From: HGM04593 sp045660825
GTDB lineage: Bacteria; Bacteroidota; Bacteroidia; Bacteroidales; Bacteroidaceae
Length of the DNA: 64,000 bases
Assembly (NCBI GenBank): GCA_045660825.1
Contig: JAZREN010000008.1
Span: 17,709-81,708, forward strand
Reading direction: 5' to 3'
The notes under the pieces are model-generated. The model saw only the letters and a program-made list of their open reading frames with translations. It made no database searches and was not told the DNA's origin. Of this stretch, positions 7,367-16,697 are shown in pieces. A program made the position numbers and the translations under genes. Positions within the stretch are counted from its first letter, which is position 1. Each line of letters begins with the position of its first letter.

Positions 7367-8908
7367 TTATCGTGCGTAGTTTACGGCACGTGTCTCGCGG
7401 ATTACGGTAATCTTCACCTGTCCGGGATATGTCATCTCGTCCTGAATCTTCTTGGCAATCTCGCCCGAGAGCTGCTCGGTCTGCTTGTCGTCAATCTTGT
7501 CGGCACCAACGATTACGCGGAGCTCGCGACCGGCCTGGATGGCGTAGGTCTTTGTAACGCCGGGGTATGACATTGCAAGCTGCTCAAGGTCGTGCAGACG
7601 CTTGATGTATGCCTCTACAATCTCGCGGCGTGCACCGGGACGTGCACCTGAGATGGCGTCGCACACCTGTACGATTGGAGCGATGAGGCTTGTCATCTCT
7701 ACCTCGTCGTGGTGAGCACCGATGGCGTTGCAGATATCGGGTTTCTCCTTGTACTTCTCGGCAATCTTCATACCATACTCTGCGTGTGGCAATTCGGTCT
7801 CCTCGTCGGGCACCTTACCTATATCGTGGAGCAAGCCGGCACGTTTTGCCTTCTTGGGGTTAAGGCCAAGCTCGGCAGCCATCACAGCACAAAGGTTTGC
7901 TGTCTCACGTGCGTGCTGCAAGAGGTTCTGGCCATATGATGAACGGTATTTCATCTTACCGATGATGCGTATGAGCTCGGGGTGCATGCCGTGGATACCC
8001 AAGTCGATGGTAGTGCGTTTACCGGTTTCGATAATCTCCTCCTCAATCTGCTTCTTCACCTTGGCTACAACCTCCTCAATGCGTGCAGGGTGTATGCGGC
8101 CGTCGGCAACAAGCTGGTGCAATGCAAGGCGTGCAATCTCGCGGCGAACAGGGTCGAACGCGCTCAGTACGATAGCCTCGGGTGTGTCATCGACAACAAT
8201 CTCAACACCTGTTGCAGCCTCCAATGCGCGGATATTGCGTCCCTCGCGGCCAATGATGCGTCCCTTCATCTCGTCGCTGTCAATGTGGAACACGGTTACC
8301 GAGTTCTCTATTGCTGTTTCTGTTGCAACGCGCTGTATGGTCTGTATCACAATCTTCTTTGCCTCCTTGTTGGCTGTCATCTTGGCATCGTCGATGATGT
8401 CGTTGATGTATGATGCAGCCTCGCTCTTAGCCTCCTCCTTGAGTGACTCAATGAGGCGCTCCTTTGCCTCCTCGGCCGAGAGTCCGCTGATAGCCTCGAG
8501 CTTCTCGCGCTCCTGGGCATGCATCTTGTCAAGCTCCTCCTGACGGCGCTCAAGCACGCCACGCTGTGCCTCAAGGTTCTCCTTTACGGTGTCGAGCTCG
8601 TTCTTGCGGCGCTGCAGGTCCTCGTTGCGTTGGTTGTACTGTATCTCGCGCTGCTTGAGCTGGTGCTCGGCCTGCTGAATCTTGTTGTTGCGCTGCGAAA
8701 TCTCCTTCTCCAATTCGGCCTTCTTGTTGAGGAACTTCTCCTTTACCTCAAGCAACTTGTTCTTCTTTATTACCTCGGCCTCTTTGTGCGCGTCGTCGAT
8801 GATGCGCTGGTGTTTTGCCTTCAAGGCAGTCTTGTTTATCAAAAATTGGACAAGGAAGCCTACTACCAAACCGGCTGCCAGTCCGATGATCAATGTTGTA
8901 ACATTCAT
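7367..8908 (-). CDS. rny: Ribonuclease Y
   Basis: A 513-residue membrane-anchored endoribonuclease that initiates mRNA decay. In order: one N-terminal membrane helix (residues ~4-25), a long charged coiled coil (~30-190), a KH RNA-binding domain with the motif GRIIGREGRNIRALE, and an HD phosphohydrolase domain with the metal-binding pair in GLLHDIGKVPDEE. The C-terminus VIRETRAVNYAR is typical. The start at 8908 is chosen because it begins with the membrane helix; an in-frame upstream ATG (8965) adds 19 residues without family counterpart. zapA lies about 120 bases upstream on the same strand. Confidence 0.97.
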   Translation of the reverse strand: MNVTTLIIGLAAGLVVGFLVQFLINKTALKAKHQRIIDDAHKEAEVIKKNKLLEVKEKFLNKKAELEKEISQRNNKIQQAEHQLKQREIQYNQRNEDLQRRKNELDTVKENLEAQRGVLERRQEELDKMHAQEREKLEAISGLSAEEAKERLIESLKEEAKSEAASYINDIIDDAKMTANKEAKKIVIQTIQRVATETAIENSVTVFHIDSDEMKGRIIGREGRNIRALEAATGVEIVVDDTPEAIVLSAFDPVRREIARLALHQLVADGRIHPARIEEVVAKVKKQIEEEIIETGKRTTIDLGIHGMHPELIRIIGKMKYRSSYGQNLLQHARETANLCAVMAAELGLNPKKAKRAGLLHDIGKVPDEETELPHAEYGMKIAEKYKEKPDICNAIGAHHDEVEMTSLIAPIVQVCDAISGARPGARREIVEAYIKRLHDLEQLAMSYPGVTKTYAIQAGRELRVIVGADKIDDKQTEQLSGEIAKKIQDEMTYPGQVKITVIRETRAVNYAR

Positions 8909-9029
8909 AATAGTTATAAATTTTAATATATAATAAAACGCACCGCCATATCCCTTCGCCGGCATGCGTTGCCGATGCAGGTGAATATTGCAATGCGTGA
9001 AACTCCAGTAAAAAACTGTTCTTGCAGTC

Positions 9030-9320
9030 CTATGCCTTCAGGGTGTCATCTACCAGACGTGTGAGCTCAGCAATCTTGCGTCTCATCTCGTCCGATGTAA
9101 TCCCGTCTGAACCACTCACGGCGTGGAATGCAATGTCAAGTGCGACCATGGTCATCACTCTCACGCCTCCTTCGCCCGAAAAGAGGTCTTTATATCTTGA
9201 CAGTGTATCGTTGACAATTCTTGCAGCTTGCCTGAATGATGGCTCCTGGCTCGCCATTATTGTCAGCGGGTACGATGTACCGTCTATTATAAGGTTAATT
9301 CCCAGTTCTCTATCTTCCAT
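9030..9320 (-). CDS. zapA: ZapA-like cell division protein
   Basis: A 96-residue cytoplasmic protein of the ZapA family, which cross-links and stabilises FtsZ filaments at the division site. It has the family layout: a beta-hairpin start (LGINLIIDGTSYPL), then a long C-terminal helix with MTMVALDIAFHAV followed by a coiled-coil region. It starts seven bases after the coiled-coil gene upstream and precedes rny, an arrangement seen in other Bacteroidales. Confidence 0.8.
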   Translation of the reverse strand: MEDRELGINLIIDGTSYPLTIMASQEPSFRQAARIVNDTLSRYKDLFSGEGGVRVMTMVALDIAFHAVSGSDGITSDEMRRKIAELTRLVDDTLKA

Positions 9321-9327
9321 ATGCAGT

Positions 9328-9630
9328 TTATTCCGGCTGTTTCTTTAGCGACTCAATGCATCGGTCGATTTCACGCACCAGCCTCGATATCCTCTCCTTT
9401 GCGTTCTCAATTCCACTTTCGCTAAGGCTGATTATCTTGGCTTGTTTAAGGTTGTTGTAGCTGCTCTCGAGCGCAGCGCAATGCTTTTGCAACTCAATGA
9501 GGGTGTTCTCCTTCTCCTCAATTGTGCGCGACAACTCCTGGTTGTGCTCCTTCAACTGCTTGTGCTCATACACAAGGCGGCGGAGCTTCTCCTCTAAAGA
9601 TGTCATTGCATTTCTGTCTTGCTCGGTCAT
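9328..9630 (-). CDS. Small coiled-coil protein upstream of zapA
   Basis: A 100-residue protein that is almost wholly predicted coiled coil, with heptad-like leucine spacing (LEEKLRRLVYEHKQLKEHNQ onward) and no membrane segment. Its position seven bases before zapA suggests a division-associated partner comparable in shape to ZapB, but I do not assert homology. A start at 9606 is also possible. A Bacteroidetes promoter lies about 50 bases upstream. Confidence 0.75.
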   Translation of the reverse strand: MTEQDRNAMTSLEEKLRRLVYEHKQLKEHNQELSRTIEEKENTLIELQKHCAALESSYNNLKQAKIISLSESGIENAKERISRLVREIDRCIESLKKQPE

Positions 9631-9680
9631 GGTACAACAAACTTTTCACAAACAAAAGTGTTCTGTTTTGTGATTTCCCG

Positions 9681-9712
9681 CAAATTTAGAAGAATTTTGC
9701 GAAATGTAAAAG
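9681..9712 (-). promoter_or_regulatory. Promoter of the coiled-coil/zapA unit
   Basis: On the minus strand TAAATTTG (complement of 9681-9688) stands about 50 bases before the coiled-coil gene, with a TTT-containing -33 region 19-20 bases further upstream. Confidence 0.5.
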
Positions 9713-9772
9713 ATTTAGTGCTTTTTTTGTCGGTGAATATGGTTTTTTCTCCTTCCGTTCACCGTTTTGCAC

Positions 9773-10639
9773 TCATTTGTTCTGCAGGAATATCTCGAAC
9801 TCCTCTTTCCATGTGTCGGTCAGGCCCACACACCATGCCGTGAACTCGTCAATCCTCAGGTTGTTGATGTCATAGTCGAACCTGTGCATGATGTCATTGC
9901 TATAGCGCTTCTTCGCCTCCTGCTCAACAATCTTGGGTTTACGGAATGTCTCGTACAAATCTTCGGCACCAAAGCAGTGAAGCACCTCGTGTGCAATCCC
10001 AAAAGCACCATGTGGTGTTCCATTTTCGTAGCACTCATATACTACGCAACTCTCAGTGAAAAAATCGATGTGATATTCTGGTGAGTAAGCGACTGCATAT
10101 GAGCGTCCTCTGCCCTGTGCAAAAACCACAATAACACAATTATCGCACTTCTCGTTCTTCTTGAACCACTCATAGAACTGCCCAATGTTCTTGTATCCGA
10201 CAGCCGCAAGCGCCTTGTGCGCCACACGGCTATCCTCCTTACCGCTTCCATACCCGGGTGCAACAGCCATCTTGATGGTCTTGTCAAGTCCGTAGGTACC
10301 ATATTTGAAACTTACGTTCTTTCCATAACGTGCAGCCTCCCTGCTTATCCAGCCCGCAGCCTTGTAAAGCTCGTTCAACCGTTTCTCCTTTACGGTTCTA
10401 TCCCAATACTTGTCACCTGCAAAAACGGCAAGCACATATATGCTCCCTGACAAACTTTTTGCCGAGCCTGCATTGTATCTCTTGTGCTTTGGACGGGGTG
10501 GTGTGGTAATAGAGTGTTGTCCTCTGGACGTAGTATGCTCCTTTTTCTGCTGCGGTGTTGCAGTCATGCTGTTTGTTGTGCAGCTACCTTTTCCCGATTT
10601 CCCGCAAAAAAACTCTTTTAACCGGCTGAATATTGACAT
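9773..10639 (-). CDS. Putative zinc metallopeptidase of the tubulin-like locus
   Basis: A 288-residue protein without a signal peptide. Residues ~1-60 are basic and low-complexity (PPRPKHKRYN). A folded domain follows with the zinc signature HEVLHCFGAED at residues 217-227, giving the HExxHxxGxxD pattern of metzincin-like peptidases: H217 and H221 as ligands, E218 as catalytic base, D227 as possible third ligand. The absence of an export signal suggests a cytoplasmic protease. It follows the shorter tubulin-like gene by 39 bases and closes the locus. The family is not one I can name; catalysis is inferred from the motif alone. Confidence 0.7.
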   Translation of the reverse strand: MSIFSRLKEFFCGKSGKGSCTTNSMTATPQQKKEHTTSRGQHSITTPPRPKHKRYNAGSAKSLSGSIYVLAVFAGDKYWDRTVKEKRLNELYKAAGWISREAARYGKNVSFKYGTYGLDKTIKMAVAPGYGSGKEDSRVAHKALAAVGYKNIGQFYEWFKKNEKCDNCVIVVFAQGRGRSYAVAYSPEYHIDFFTESCVVYECYENGTPHGAFGIAHEVLHCFGAEDLYETFRKPKIVEQEAKKRYSNDIMHRFDYDINNLRIDEFTAWCVGLTDTWKEEFEIFLQNK

Positions 10640-10678
10640 GGGTGTTTGTGTTTATGTGTTTGGTTGTCTTCTGAATCC

Positions 10679-13012
10679 TCATGGAAGCTCAGGCTTTAGC
10701 TTGAAATCCTTCTTTCTCATTTCCTCAAAGAGAGTCTTGTCAAAGTGTGGATTACAACACATACCATTCATAGAACTTCTAACCTCTCTCTCGTATGCAT
10801 CCTGAAGTCTTTCATCCAATGAATCAATGCAATAGGGGATAATGGCAACATCTTTTCTTGTTACGAACATCTTTTGATGAAGTTGTCCATAATTGTGTTG
10901 TACAAAATCGGCCATAGTGTTTCTTGGTAAAGAATATTCAAGACGATTATAGTCTCCTCCATTTCCATAAAAAGAGAATACGTACTTGTGATTCATGATT
11001 TCACTCGGTTTCATTTCGAAATGAAAGTTCTTTTGTCCACGATCGTTAATCTGTAGCAAAGGGGATGAGAGTCTTATTATTTTATCTCTCAGTAATTCAA
11101 ACTCCTCGTCCGACATGTTGTTTATGACATCTGCCAAGCTTTTTTCTATGTACTGCATGGCCTGTGGACGTGATTTTGCGAAATCATTTATAGCAGGCTT
11201 TAGTTCTTGTTCTATGTCCATTCTCAAAAATGGCTTGCCGAGTGTTGCGCAGAATGCAGGTAGATCTACGTCACAGTAATCAACATGCATTTCAATACGT
11301 TCTTTCATGGAAAGGTCATATTCAAACATACTGTCAGGTGCATGCATGCGCTCGTTTGCTGCCATGGTATATTCGTTGCGCAAATTTTCGAGTGTATGGA
11401 TGCATCCCTCTATTTCTATTAGTTTGCATTCTGCTTCCCATATTAGTAACTTGTATATCTCCACAGCAATCTCTTGGCGCTTGATTTCATATGCAATCTT
11501 CAACTTGTTTTTTGCCAGGTTGTTTACATCGTAAAGATGTACTTGTGCTCTATGTGTCCGAAACCTGTACAGAATATTGTTGCGACTATTTTCATAGTCA
11601 GTCATCGCCATCTTGAGAAACCATGACTTTTTTTCAAATTCATTGTTTCGTAAATCTGTTGCTTCGGTTTCATTTTTTTGGATTAAGTTTCTCAAAATGG
11701 ATATTAGAGACTCAAGGAACAGCCTTGTTTCGGCAACTTTGCCCTCACGTTGCAACTCTTCAATTTTAAGCCCAAACAGATGGGTATATTCCTCTCTAAG
11801 TGATGCAATGGTTTCTCCTGTATTGATTTCGTGTAGATTGTTAATGTAGTGGTTGATTATATTATTTGTTACATCAAAAGTGTCGTATATGTTTGTTACA
11901 GGTTCTCTTAGCTTAAGGATACGTGATGATTCAAATATACGCTCAACGAGCAAATCGTCATGCAAACCGATATCTCTTATCCATTCCATTGTTGCATCCT
12001 GCGGGTTGTCACTTTGCTGGAGCATCTTTTCAATCAACTTAACAGCATATCTTTTCGCATATAAATCGGCCAACTCTTCGCCTTTGTATACTACCTGGCA
12101 TGCGCCAAATGATTGTACCCAACCTATCTTGTTAAGTATATTATACCTACCGTCAAACCACTCAGCCCCTAATCCTGTGCTCTGCGTATTTAAATTATCT
12201 GCGAAAAGGTAAACAGCAATGTTCTCGCAAAGGGTATCAATTTGGTTTACAATCACTCCATTGGGAGTACTGTTGTCAATTACAAAGAATTCGTCAAACA
12301 ATGGTCTTGTAAAAGTGCGGGTTGCGCCATTGATTTCAAATGTAATAGGGTTGCCCATGCTAGCTGACATCAGATAGTCCAAGTCCATGATTGCGGAGTA
12401 AGCATTTTCGCGAACTCGTCTTACTTGGTTACCCATTGGGTCAATTGCGCGGAATATGCCATGCATGACACCATGCCCTATTATGTTGGCGCGGTTACCA
12501 AAGTTGCGTTGAATCATTTCCGCCACATTGATGAACGAACCGGCACCGGTACCACCACACAATGATGTTACAATATGCACTTCAACATTTGCAGGAGCAA
12601 CTCCATATATGAAGTTTGTAACCTGTTGCCATCGTGCTTGTAAGGCTTGCTCAATTGTTGCTCTCAGTAATTCTGTGTAGAAACGTCCGGTAGTTCTATA
12701 AGGCGGTGGGTACATTGGGACGTTGCTTTTGAAAAATAGAGAATTGCCTTCAAACATCCAATTGAATGCACCATTTTCTACATGTGCCCTATAATAATCG
12801 CGCGGATCTCCATTGTAGTTTAGAGGTACAGCATCATCTTCTATTGAGGTTGCAAGGGCTGGCGAAGTGTATGCGCTATAATAATCCAACACAAGGAATG
12901 CAATATGTGGTGGAATGTTCCCCACGCCATACATGTCTTCATACATCTTTTTTGTGTGTGACACGGCCTTGATTCCAGTTCCTCCCAGTCCAATATAGAT
13001 TGTCGGTTTCAT
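10679..13012 (-). CDS. Tubulin/FtsZ-superfamily protein (shorter paralogue)
   Basis: A 777-residue cytoplasmic protein with the features of the bacterial tubulin-like (Tubulin_2) family. The N-terminus KPTIYIGLGGTGIKAVSH matches the glycine-rich first nucleotide loop. CGGTGAGSF at residues ~152-160 is the tubulin signature loop (GGGTGTG in FtsZ). The remaining ~550 residues are mostly helical, with coiled-coil-like stretches. It is a clear paralogue of the 977-residue protein at 16698-19631: both N-termini, the RTTGR-YTEL segment, the signature and the NPH-D...DFKLKPE ending are shared. The start at 13012 places the strand at the N-terminus. It has its own promoter (13051) after a terminator (13109). 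GTP binding and filament formation are inferred. Confidence 0.85.
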   Translation of the reverse strand: MKPTIYIGLGGTGIKAVSHTKKMYEDMYGVGNIPPHIAFLVLDYYSAYTSPALATSIEDDAVPLNYNGDPRDYYRAHVENGAFNWMFEGNSLFFKSNVPMYPPPYRTTGRFYTELLRATIEQALQARWQQVTNFIYGVAPANVEVHIVTSLCGGTGAGSFINVAEMIQRNFGNRANIIGHGVMHGIFRAIDPMGNQVRRVRENAYSAIMDLDYLMSASMGNPITFEINGATRTFTRPLFDEFFVIDNSTPNGVIVNQIDTLCENIAVYLFADNLNTQSTGLGAEWFDGRYNILNKIGWVQSFGACQVVYKGEELADLYAKRYAVKLIEKMLQQSDNPQDATMEWIRDIGLHDDLLVERIFESSRILKLREPVTNIYDTFDVTNNIINHYINNLHEINTGETIASLREEYTHLFGLKIEELQREGKVAETRLFLESLISILRNLIQKNETEATDLRNNEFEKKSWFLKMAMTDYENSRNNILYRFRTHRAQVHLYDVNNLAKNKLKIAYEIKRQEIAVEIYKLLIWEAECKLIEIEGCIHTLENLRNEYTMAANERMHAPDSMFEYDLSMKERIEMHVDYCDVDLPAFCATLGKPFLRMDIEQELKPAINDFAKSRPQAMQYIEKSLADVINNMSDEEFELLRDKIIRLSSPLLQINDRGQKNFHFEMKPSEIMNHKYVFSFYGNGGDYNRLEYSLPRNTMADFVQHNYGQLHQKMFVTRKDVAIIPYCIDSLDERLQDAYEREVRSSMNGMCCNPHFDKTLFEEMRKKDFKLKPELP

Positions 13013-13050
13013 AATCAGTGTGTTATCGGTGGATAAATGCGTTATAATCA

Positions 13051-13082
13051 CAAATGTATGATTATTTTATAGAAAAAAGAAA
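13051..13082 (-). promoter_or_regulatory. Promoter of the shorter tubulin-like gene
   Basis: Minus-strand TACATTTG (complement of 13051-13058) with a TTTC -33-like element 20 bases upstream. It lies between the terminator at 13109-13139 and the gene start at 13012, so the last two genes of the locus can be expressed separately. Confidence 0.6.
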
Positions 13083-13108
13083 TGTTTCCCTGGAATTTGG
13101 GTACAACA

Positions 13109-13139
13109 AAAGGGACTGACTTGAAAAGCCAGTCCCTTT
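13109..13139 (-). terminator. Terminator inside the tubulin-like locus
   Basis: AAAGGGACTG (13109-13118) and CAGTCCCTTT (13130-13139) form a perfect 10-base stem. On the minus strand it is followed by TTTTGTTG. It follows the 1166-residue membrane protein gene and separates the locus into two transcription units. Confidence 0.8.
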
Positions 13140-13188
13140 GATGTTGTTGCGTCTATCAGTTTACAAACATTGCGCATTTATGTACTTT

Positions 13189-16100
13189 TCATTTCTTTTT
13201 GGCTACTGTTGCATTCTTAAATGCAACAATCTCGCTATACTTGAGCAAGCGTACATTTACTAATTGCATTCGGTATTTGTTTGTCGACTCTATCAATGTG
13301 GTACCAGGAGCCAATTTATCCAATACGTCGTGTCGGTAATTTTCCAAATCAGGCGCGATAGCAGCTTTGGCATCCTGTTTCAATGTTTCAACGTATGCAA
13401 ACAGGTTAGAGTTTCTTTGCAAATCGCTTATTATGTCGTAATCGACTTTTATGGCAATGTCGCTATATGTATTCTTGACCATATGCTCTGTTACTGAGAA
13501 TCCCTTGCGTTCCAAATGCTCCTGCAACTTGGTGATAATCTTGTTGCGTAGCTGCAGCTTGAAGTTTGCAAGGAACTCAGCGTCTATTGCAAACTTATCT
13601 ATTTCTTCGCACAAGTCAACATCGCACTCACCGCTGTTCTTTAGAGTATTGTTGAAATATTTATCAAGAATATCCTCCGACAAAAGTGATACGTTGGAGA
13701 ATGTTGAAGCAAGACTAATCTTGTTGCTGTCCTGTTCAACTTCCTTGTACCATACTCTCAAATTGTTTATCAGTGATATGATACTGTTGTACATCTTCAA
13801 CAATTTCTCTTGCATGGTTGTAAGGTTTGTTATTACTGTCCATGCTGCGAATGCTGAGAATTTAAGTGTCTTTATTGTATTCTTCCTTGTGGCAATCTCT
13901 CCCTCATTTCTCTCAATCTTTACTTTTAATTCATCGCGCTCTTCTCTCCAGACCTTCCATTTTGAATTTTGTCTGTAGACGATGATACCGATTATTGCTG
14001 CGGAAATGAGTATCATTACCCACCAACTCAACTGGATGGTACCACCATTTTCAGCATCCAAAAATTTAACAACCTTCTCCAAGAAACCACCTATTTTGTC
14101 ATTGCTGATTGCGCTGAGCAGGTTGTCCTTGGCATTATTATGTATATTTACCAGCCACTTATTCAAATATATGCCGCCAACGAATGTGAGAATGACAAAG
14201 GCAATCATCTTGATGATGGCTATCAAATTGGATTTGTTAAGCTCTTTCTTAATTTCCTCAAGTCTTTTTTCTGCCTCCTTGTTCTCCTCTTCGCGCTTGG
14301 CTATCTCATTATTATGGAATTCAGTATTAGCGTTGACGAATCTTCTGTTATCATTTGAATTGGCGAACTTGATTTTCAATGCTTCAAAGTATGCCTGCCA
14401 TTCATCTCTTTGCTTCTTATATAGGCAAAGAGCATGCTTCTCGTTATCAAGTGCAGCCTTTGTAATGTAATAACGGATAAGGATGTCGTCACTATCAATC
14501 TTTAATGACGGGATTTCACGTAACTCAGGCATTTTGGTTTGGAGTGAATCCACCTCTGTTATAATTGCTGCAAATCTGAACAACTCGGGGTTGTTGATAT
14601 ATGCATATGGTATGTAGCAATATCCTTTGTCGCCCCAATCCTCGCCCCAAGAGTTGCGGACAAGGAACATGTTCAATTGGTCGCTGAAACCTACAATAGC
14701 CATGGCATGGTGTCCATGCTTTATTTGTTTTTCTGGATTGTCGGCGTTTGCTTTTGTTTCTTCGATTTCCTCCTGTGAGGGGAGTGGAATATATGCTCCA
14801 GCTTCAAAGAAACTTGGGAACAATGCAAAGCTACCGGCAACGGGGTAACCGTCCGACAGAGCCGATTTGATTGCGTCTGAATTAAGCTTGACACTCAATG
14901 CTTTTCTGAGCTTTCTCTTTCCTGCATCCTCATATGCTTCGTCCGATGGCTTTTGGGTGTATATCTCCTCATGGTATGGCCATACTTTTTCCAGGGCAAT
15001 ACCATATTTGATGAGAGACTCCATTGATGGTTTGTAGCGTGAACCGCTGTCCTCATCTGTGCTCACATCATCGGCCTGATCAAGATGTCTGGCGTTGTAA
15101 TACAGGAAGGCTTCGCTAAGGTCGCAATCTTCCTGCTTGCTCACCTTCATCATGTATTCAAAGATAGATGTCAGTGTGAATGCAACGCAGGAGCCCTGCT
15201 GTCCCTGGCTCTTTATACAACTGAAGTTTCCTCTCAAGTCTATACTTTCAACGTTTACTTCATGCTCTTCGTAGCACTCCTGTAGAGGTTCTTCTTCAAC
15301 AGATGGAAGCAGACGGAATTTTTTGTCGTCAATGGTAACCTCATTGCTTACAAAGCACTCCTGCGCTCTGCCACTCTCGTCAATGAGCTTTTCAAGTTCT
15401 GAAGAACTCTTTTCAAGTTCGCGTATCTGGCTTGATGAGTTAAGAATTTTCTGATTGATAATCTTCAACTCCTTCAATGGGTTGATGAGTTCATCTTCAC
15501 CATCTTTGTAGAATTTGGCTACGTCCTCAGTAATAAAGAATTCTATAGCCTCGTTGTACAAGTCGCTTAGGTTGATGTTCTCGGAATTGTACACAGCGTT
15601 TGCGAACAATTCATAGTCCGATTTCGATAGCAGTGCTGCAAGGATGGCTGCTTTTTCGGTCATGTTCCTTGTTTCCTGAAATTTGGCCGAAATGGATTTA
15701 AGTATGCCTTCTATCTCCTCTGCAATTTCCTTGTGGCTGCCTTCTGCACAATCGGTCTTGTGCTTGTTGAGGAATGTTGAGAGAATGTTGTCGCGTCTTC
15801 TCAACATTTCATTAGTTGTCTGGAATGTATTGTTTATATCTATCTTCTCGTCATTTACCGATGCGCTGTCTATTGCTGCAAGCGTTGCCTTGTTGACAAG
15901 GTAATTGATAAATAGATATTCACTGAAGTAGAGCGACGAGAAACCAATGCATGTAGCTTCTGCCTCGCTGTTTATCATTGGGAAAATCTCCTTGTACGAT
16001 GTTGACATGAGTATTGCCAACTGTGCCAACATGTCTGTGAACTTGGCCTTGTCCATACCAAGCGCCAAGCCGCTTGTTGTGCTGTCGTGTATGAATACTA

Positions 16101-16689
16101 GGTGGCTCTTCTGTTCAACGAATCCCAATTCGTTACGAATCTTGTCAAATTTGTCAAGATTCTTTGTTGTTGTGGCTTTTGTGTTGTAATCCTCTTCAAT
16201 AATCTTGCACATGTCATCACCGAATGTTACGAATGTGACCTCTGTCAGGTTGCTTTTGGAGGATGTCGCGATATTTTTACACAGGTTGCCTACAAGACCT
16301 ATGCTTTCTTCCTTGTACAGTGGGAAGTATATCAAAGTATTTAGTAAGCTTTGTTTTCTGGCATTTTCGACAGTAAGTACACTGTCGAAAATACCAGTAA
16401 ACAAATTCTCTTTATCATTACTATTGCCCTGTTCAACGTTAGCCCAGGATAAGGCTATGTTGTTGTTCAGACAGTCTATTGTCGTGAATTCAACGCTACC
16501 TTCTTCTTTACCGTCTTTAACACAAACTTTAAGTTCGCGATAGTTCAAAAGGCCATCTGATTCTGAATCAACCAAGTAGTACTTGTTGAAATTCAGTGCC
16601 GTTAGGTCATTTTTAAGAAGGTCGTAAACAGTGCCTTCCAACAATGTCTCAAATTCCTTGCCAACGAAGAAATGTACGCAATAGTTCAT
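13189..16689 (-). CDS. Large membrane protein with papain-like (C1) peptidase domain
   Basis: A 1166-residue protein with no signal peptide. Residues ~1-480 are an unrecognised region with coiled-coil stretches. A papain-fold C1 peptidase domain follows, with C501 in GQQGSCVAFT, H661 in HHAMAIVGF and N679 in RNSWGEDWGDKGY: an intact catalytic triad in the correct order. After another coiled coil come two membrane helices (~820-848 and ~887-906), a further coiled coil and a helical C-terminal region to 1166. Two helices put both ends on the same side; with no signal peptide, that side is probably the cytoplasm. Its start lies eight bases after the stop of the 977-residue tubulin-like gene, implying coupling. 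A terminator follows. I know no characterised protein with this layout. Confidence 0.85.
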   Translation of the reverse strand: MNYCVHFFVGKEFETLLEGTVYDLLKNDLTALNFNKYYLVDSESDGLLNYRELKVCVKDGKEEGSVEFTTIDCLNNNIALSWANVEQGNSNDKENLFTGIFDSVLTVENARKQSLLNTLIYFPLYKEESIGLVGNLCKNIATSSKSNLTEVTFVTFGDDMCKIIEEDYNTKATTTKNLDKFDKIRNELGFVEQKSHLVFIHDSTTSGLALGMDKAKFTDMLAQLAILMSTSYKEIFPMINSEAEATCIGFSSLYFSEYLFINYLVNKATLAAIDSASVNDEKIDINNTFQTTNEMLRRRDNILSTFLNKHKTDCAEGSHKEIAEEIEGILKSISAKFQETRNMTEKAAILAALLSKSDYELFANAVYNSENINLSDLYNEAIEFFITEDVAKFYKDGEDELINPLKELKIINQKILNSSSQIRELEKSSSELEKLIDESGRAQECFVSNEVTIDDKKFRLLPSVEEEPLQECYEEHEVNVESIDLRGNFSCIKSQGQQGSCVAFTLTSIFEYMMKVSKQEDCDLSEAFLYYNARHLDQADDVSTDEDSGSRYKPSMESLIKYGIALEKVWPYHEEIYTQKPSDEAYEDAGKRKLRKALSVKLNSDAIKSALSDGYPVAGSFALFPSFFEAGAYIPLPSQEEIEETKANADNPEKQIKHGHHAMAIVGFSDQLNMFLVRNSWGEDWGDKGYCYIPYAYINNPELFRFAAIITEVDSLQTKMPELREIPSLKIDSDDILIRYYITKAALDNEKHALCLYKKQRDEWQAYFEALKIKFANSNDNRRFVNANTEFHNNEIAKREEENKEAEKRLEEIKKELNKSNLIAIIKMIAFVILTFVGGIYLNKWLVNIHNNAKDNLLSAISNDKIGGFLEKVVKFLDAENGGTIQLSWWVMILISAAIIGIIVYRQNSKWKVWREERDELKVKIERNEGEIATRKNTIKTLKFSAFAAWTVITNLTTMQEKLLKMYNSIISLINNLRVWYKEVEQDSNKISLASTFSNVSLLSEDILDKYFNNTLKNSGECDVDLCEEIDKFAIDAEFLANFKLQLRNKIITKLQEHLERKGFSVTEHMVKNTYSDIAIKVDYDIISDLQRNSNLFAYVETLKQDAKAAIAPDLENYRHDVLDKLAPGTTLIESTNKYRMQLVNVRLLKYSEIVAFKNATVAKKK

Positions 16690-16697
16690 TTTATCAA

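Noticed and set aside
7722..8543. 273-residue plus-strand frame opposite rny
   Set aside because: Serine-rich shadow of the RNase Y coding strand.
8909..9029. Possible 6S RNA between zapA and rny
   Set aside because: Too short (about 120 bases) and no long bulged hairpin is evident.
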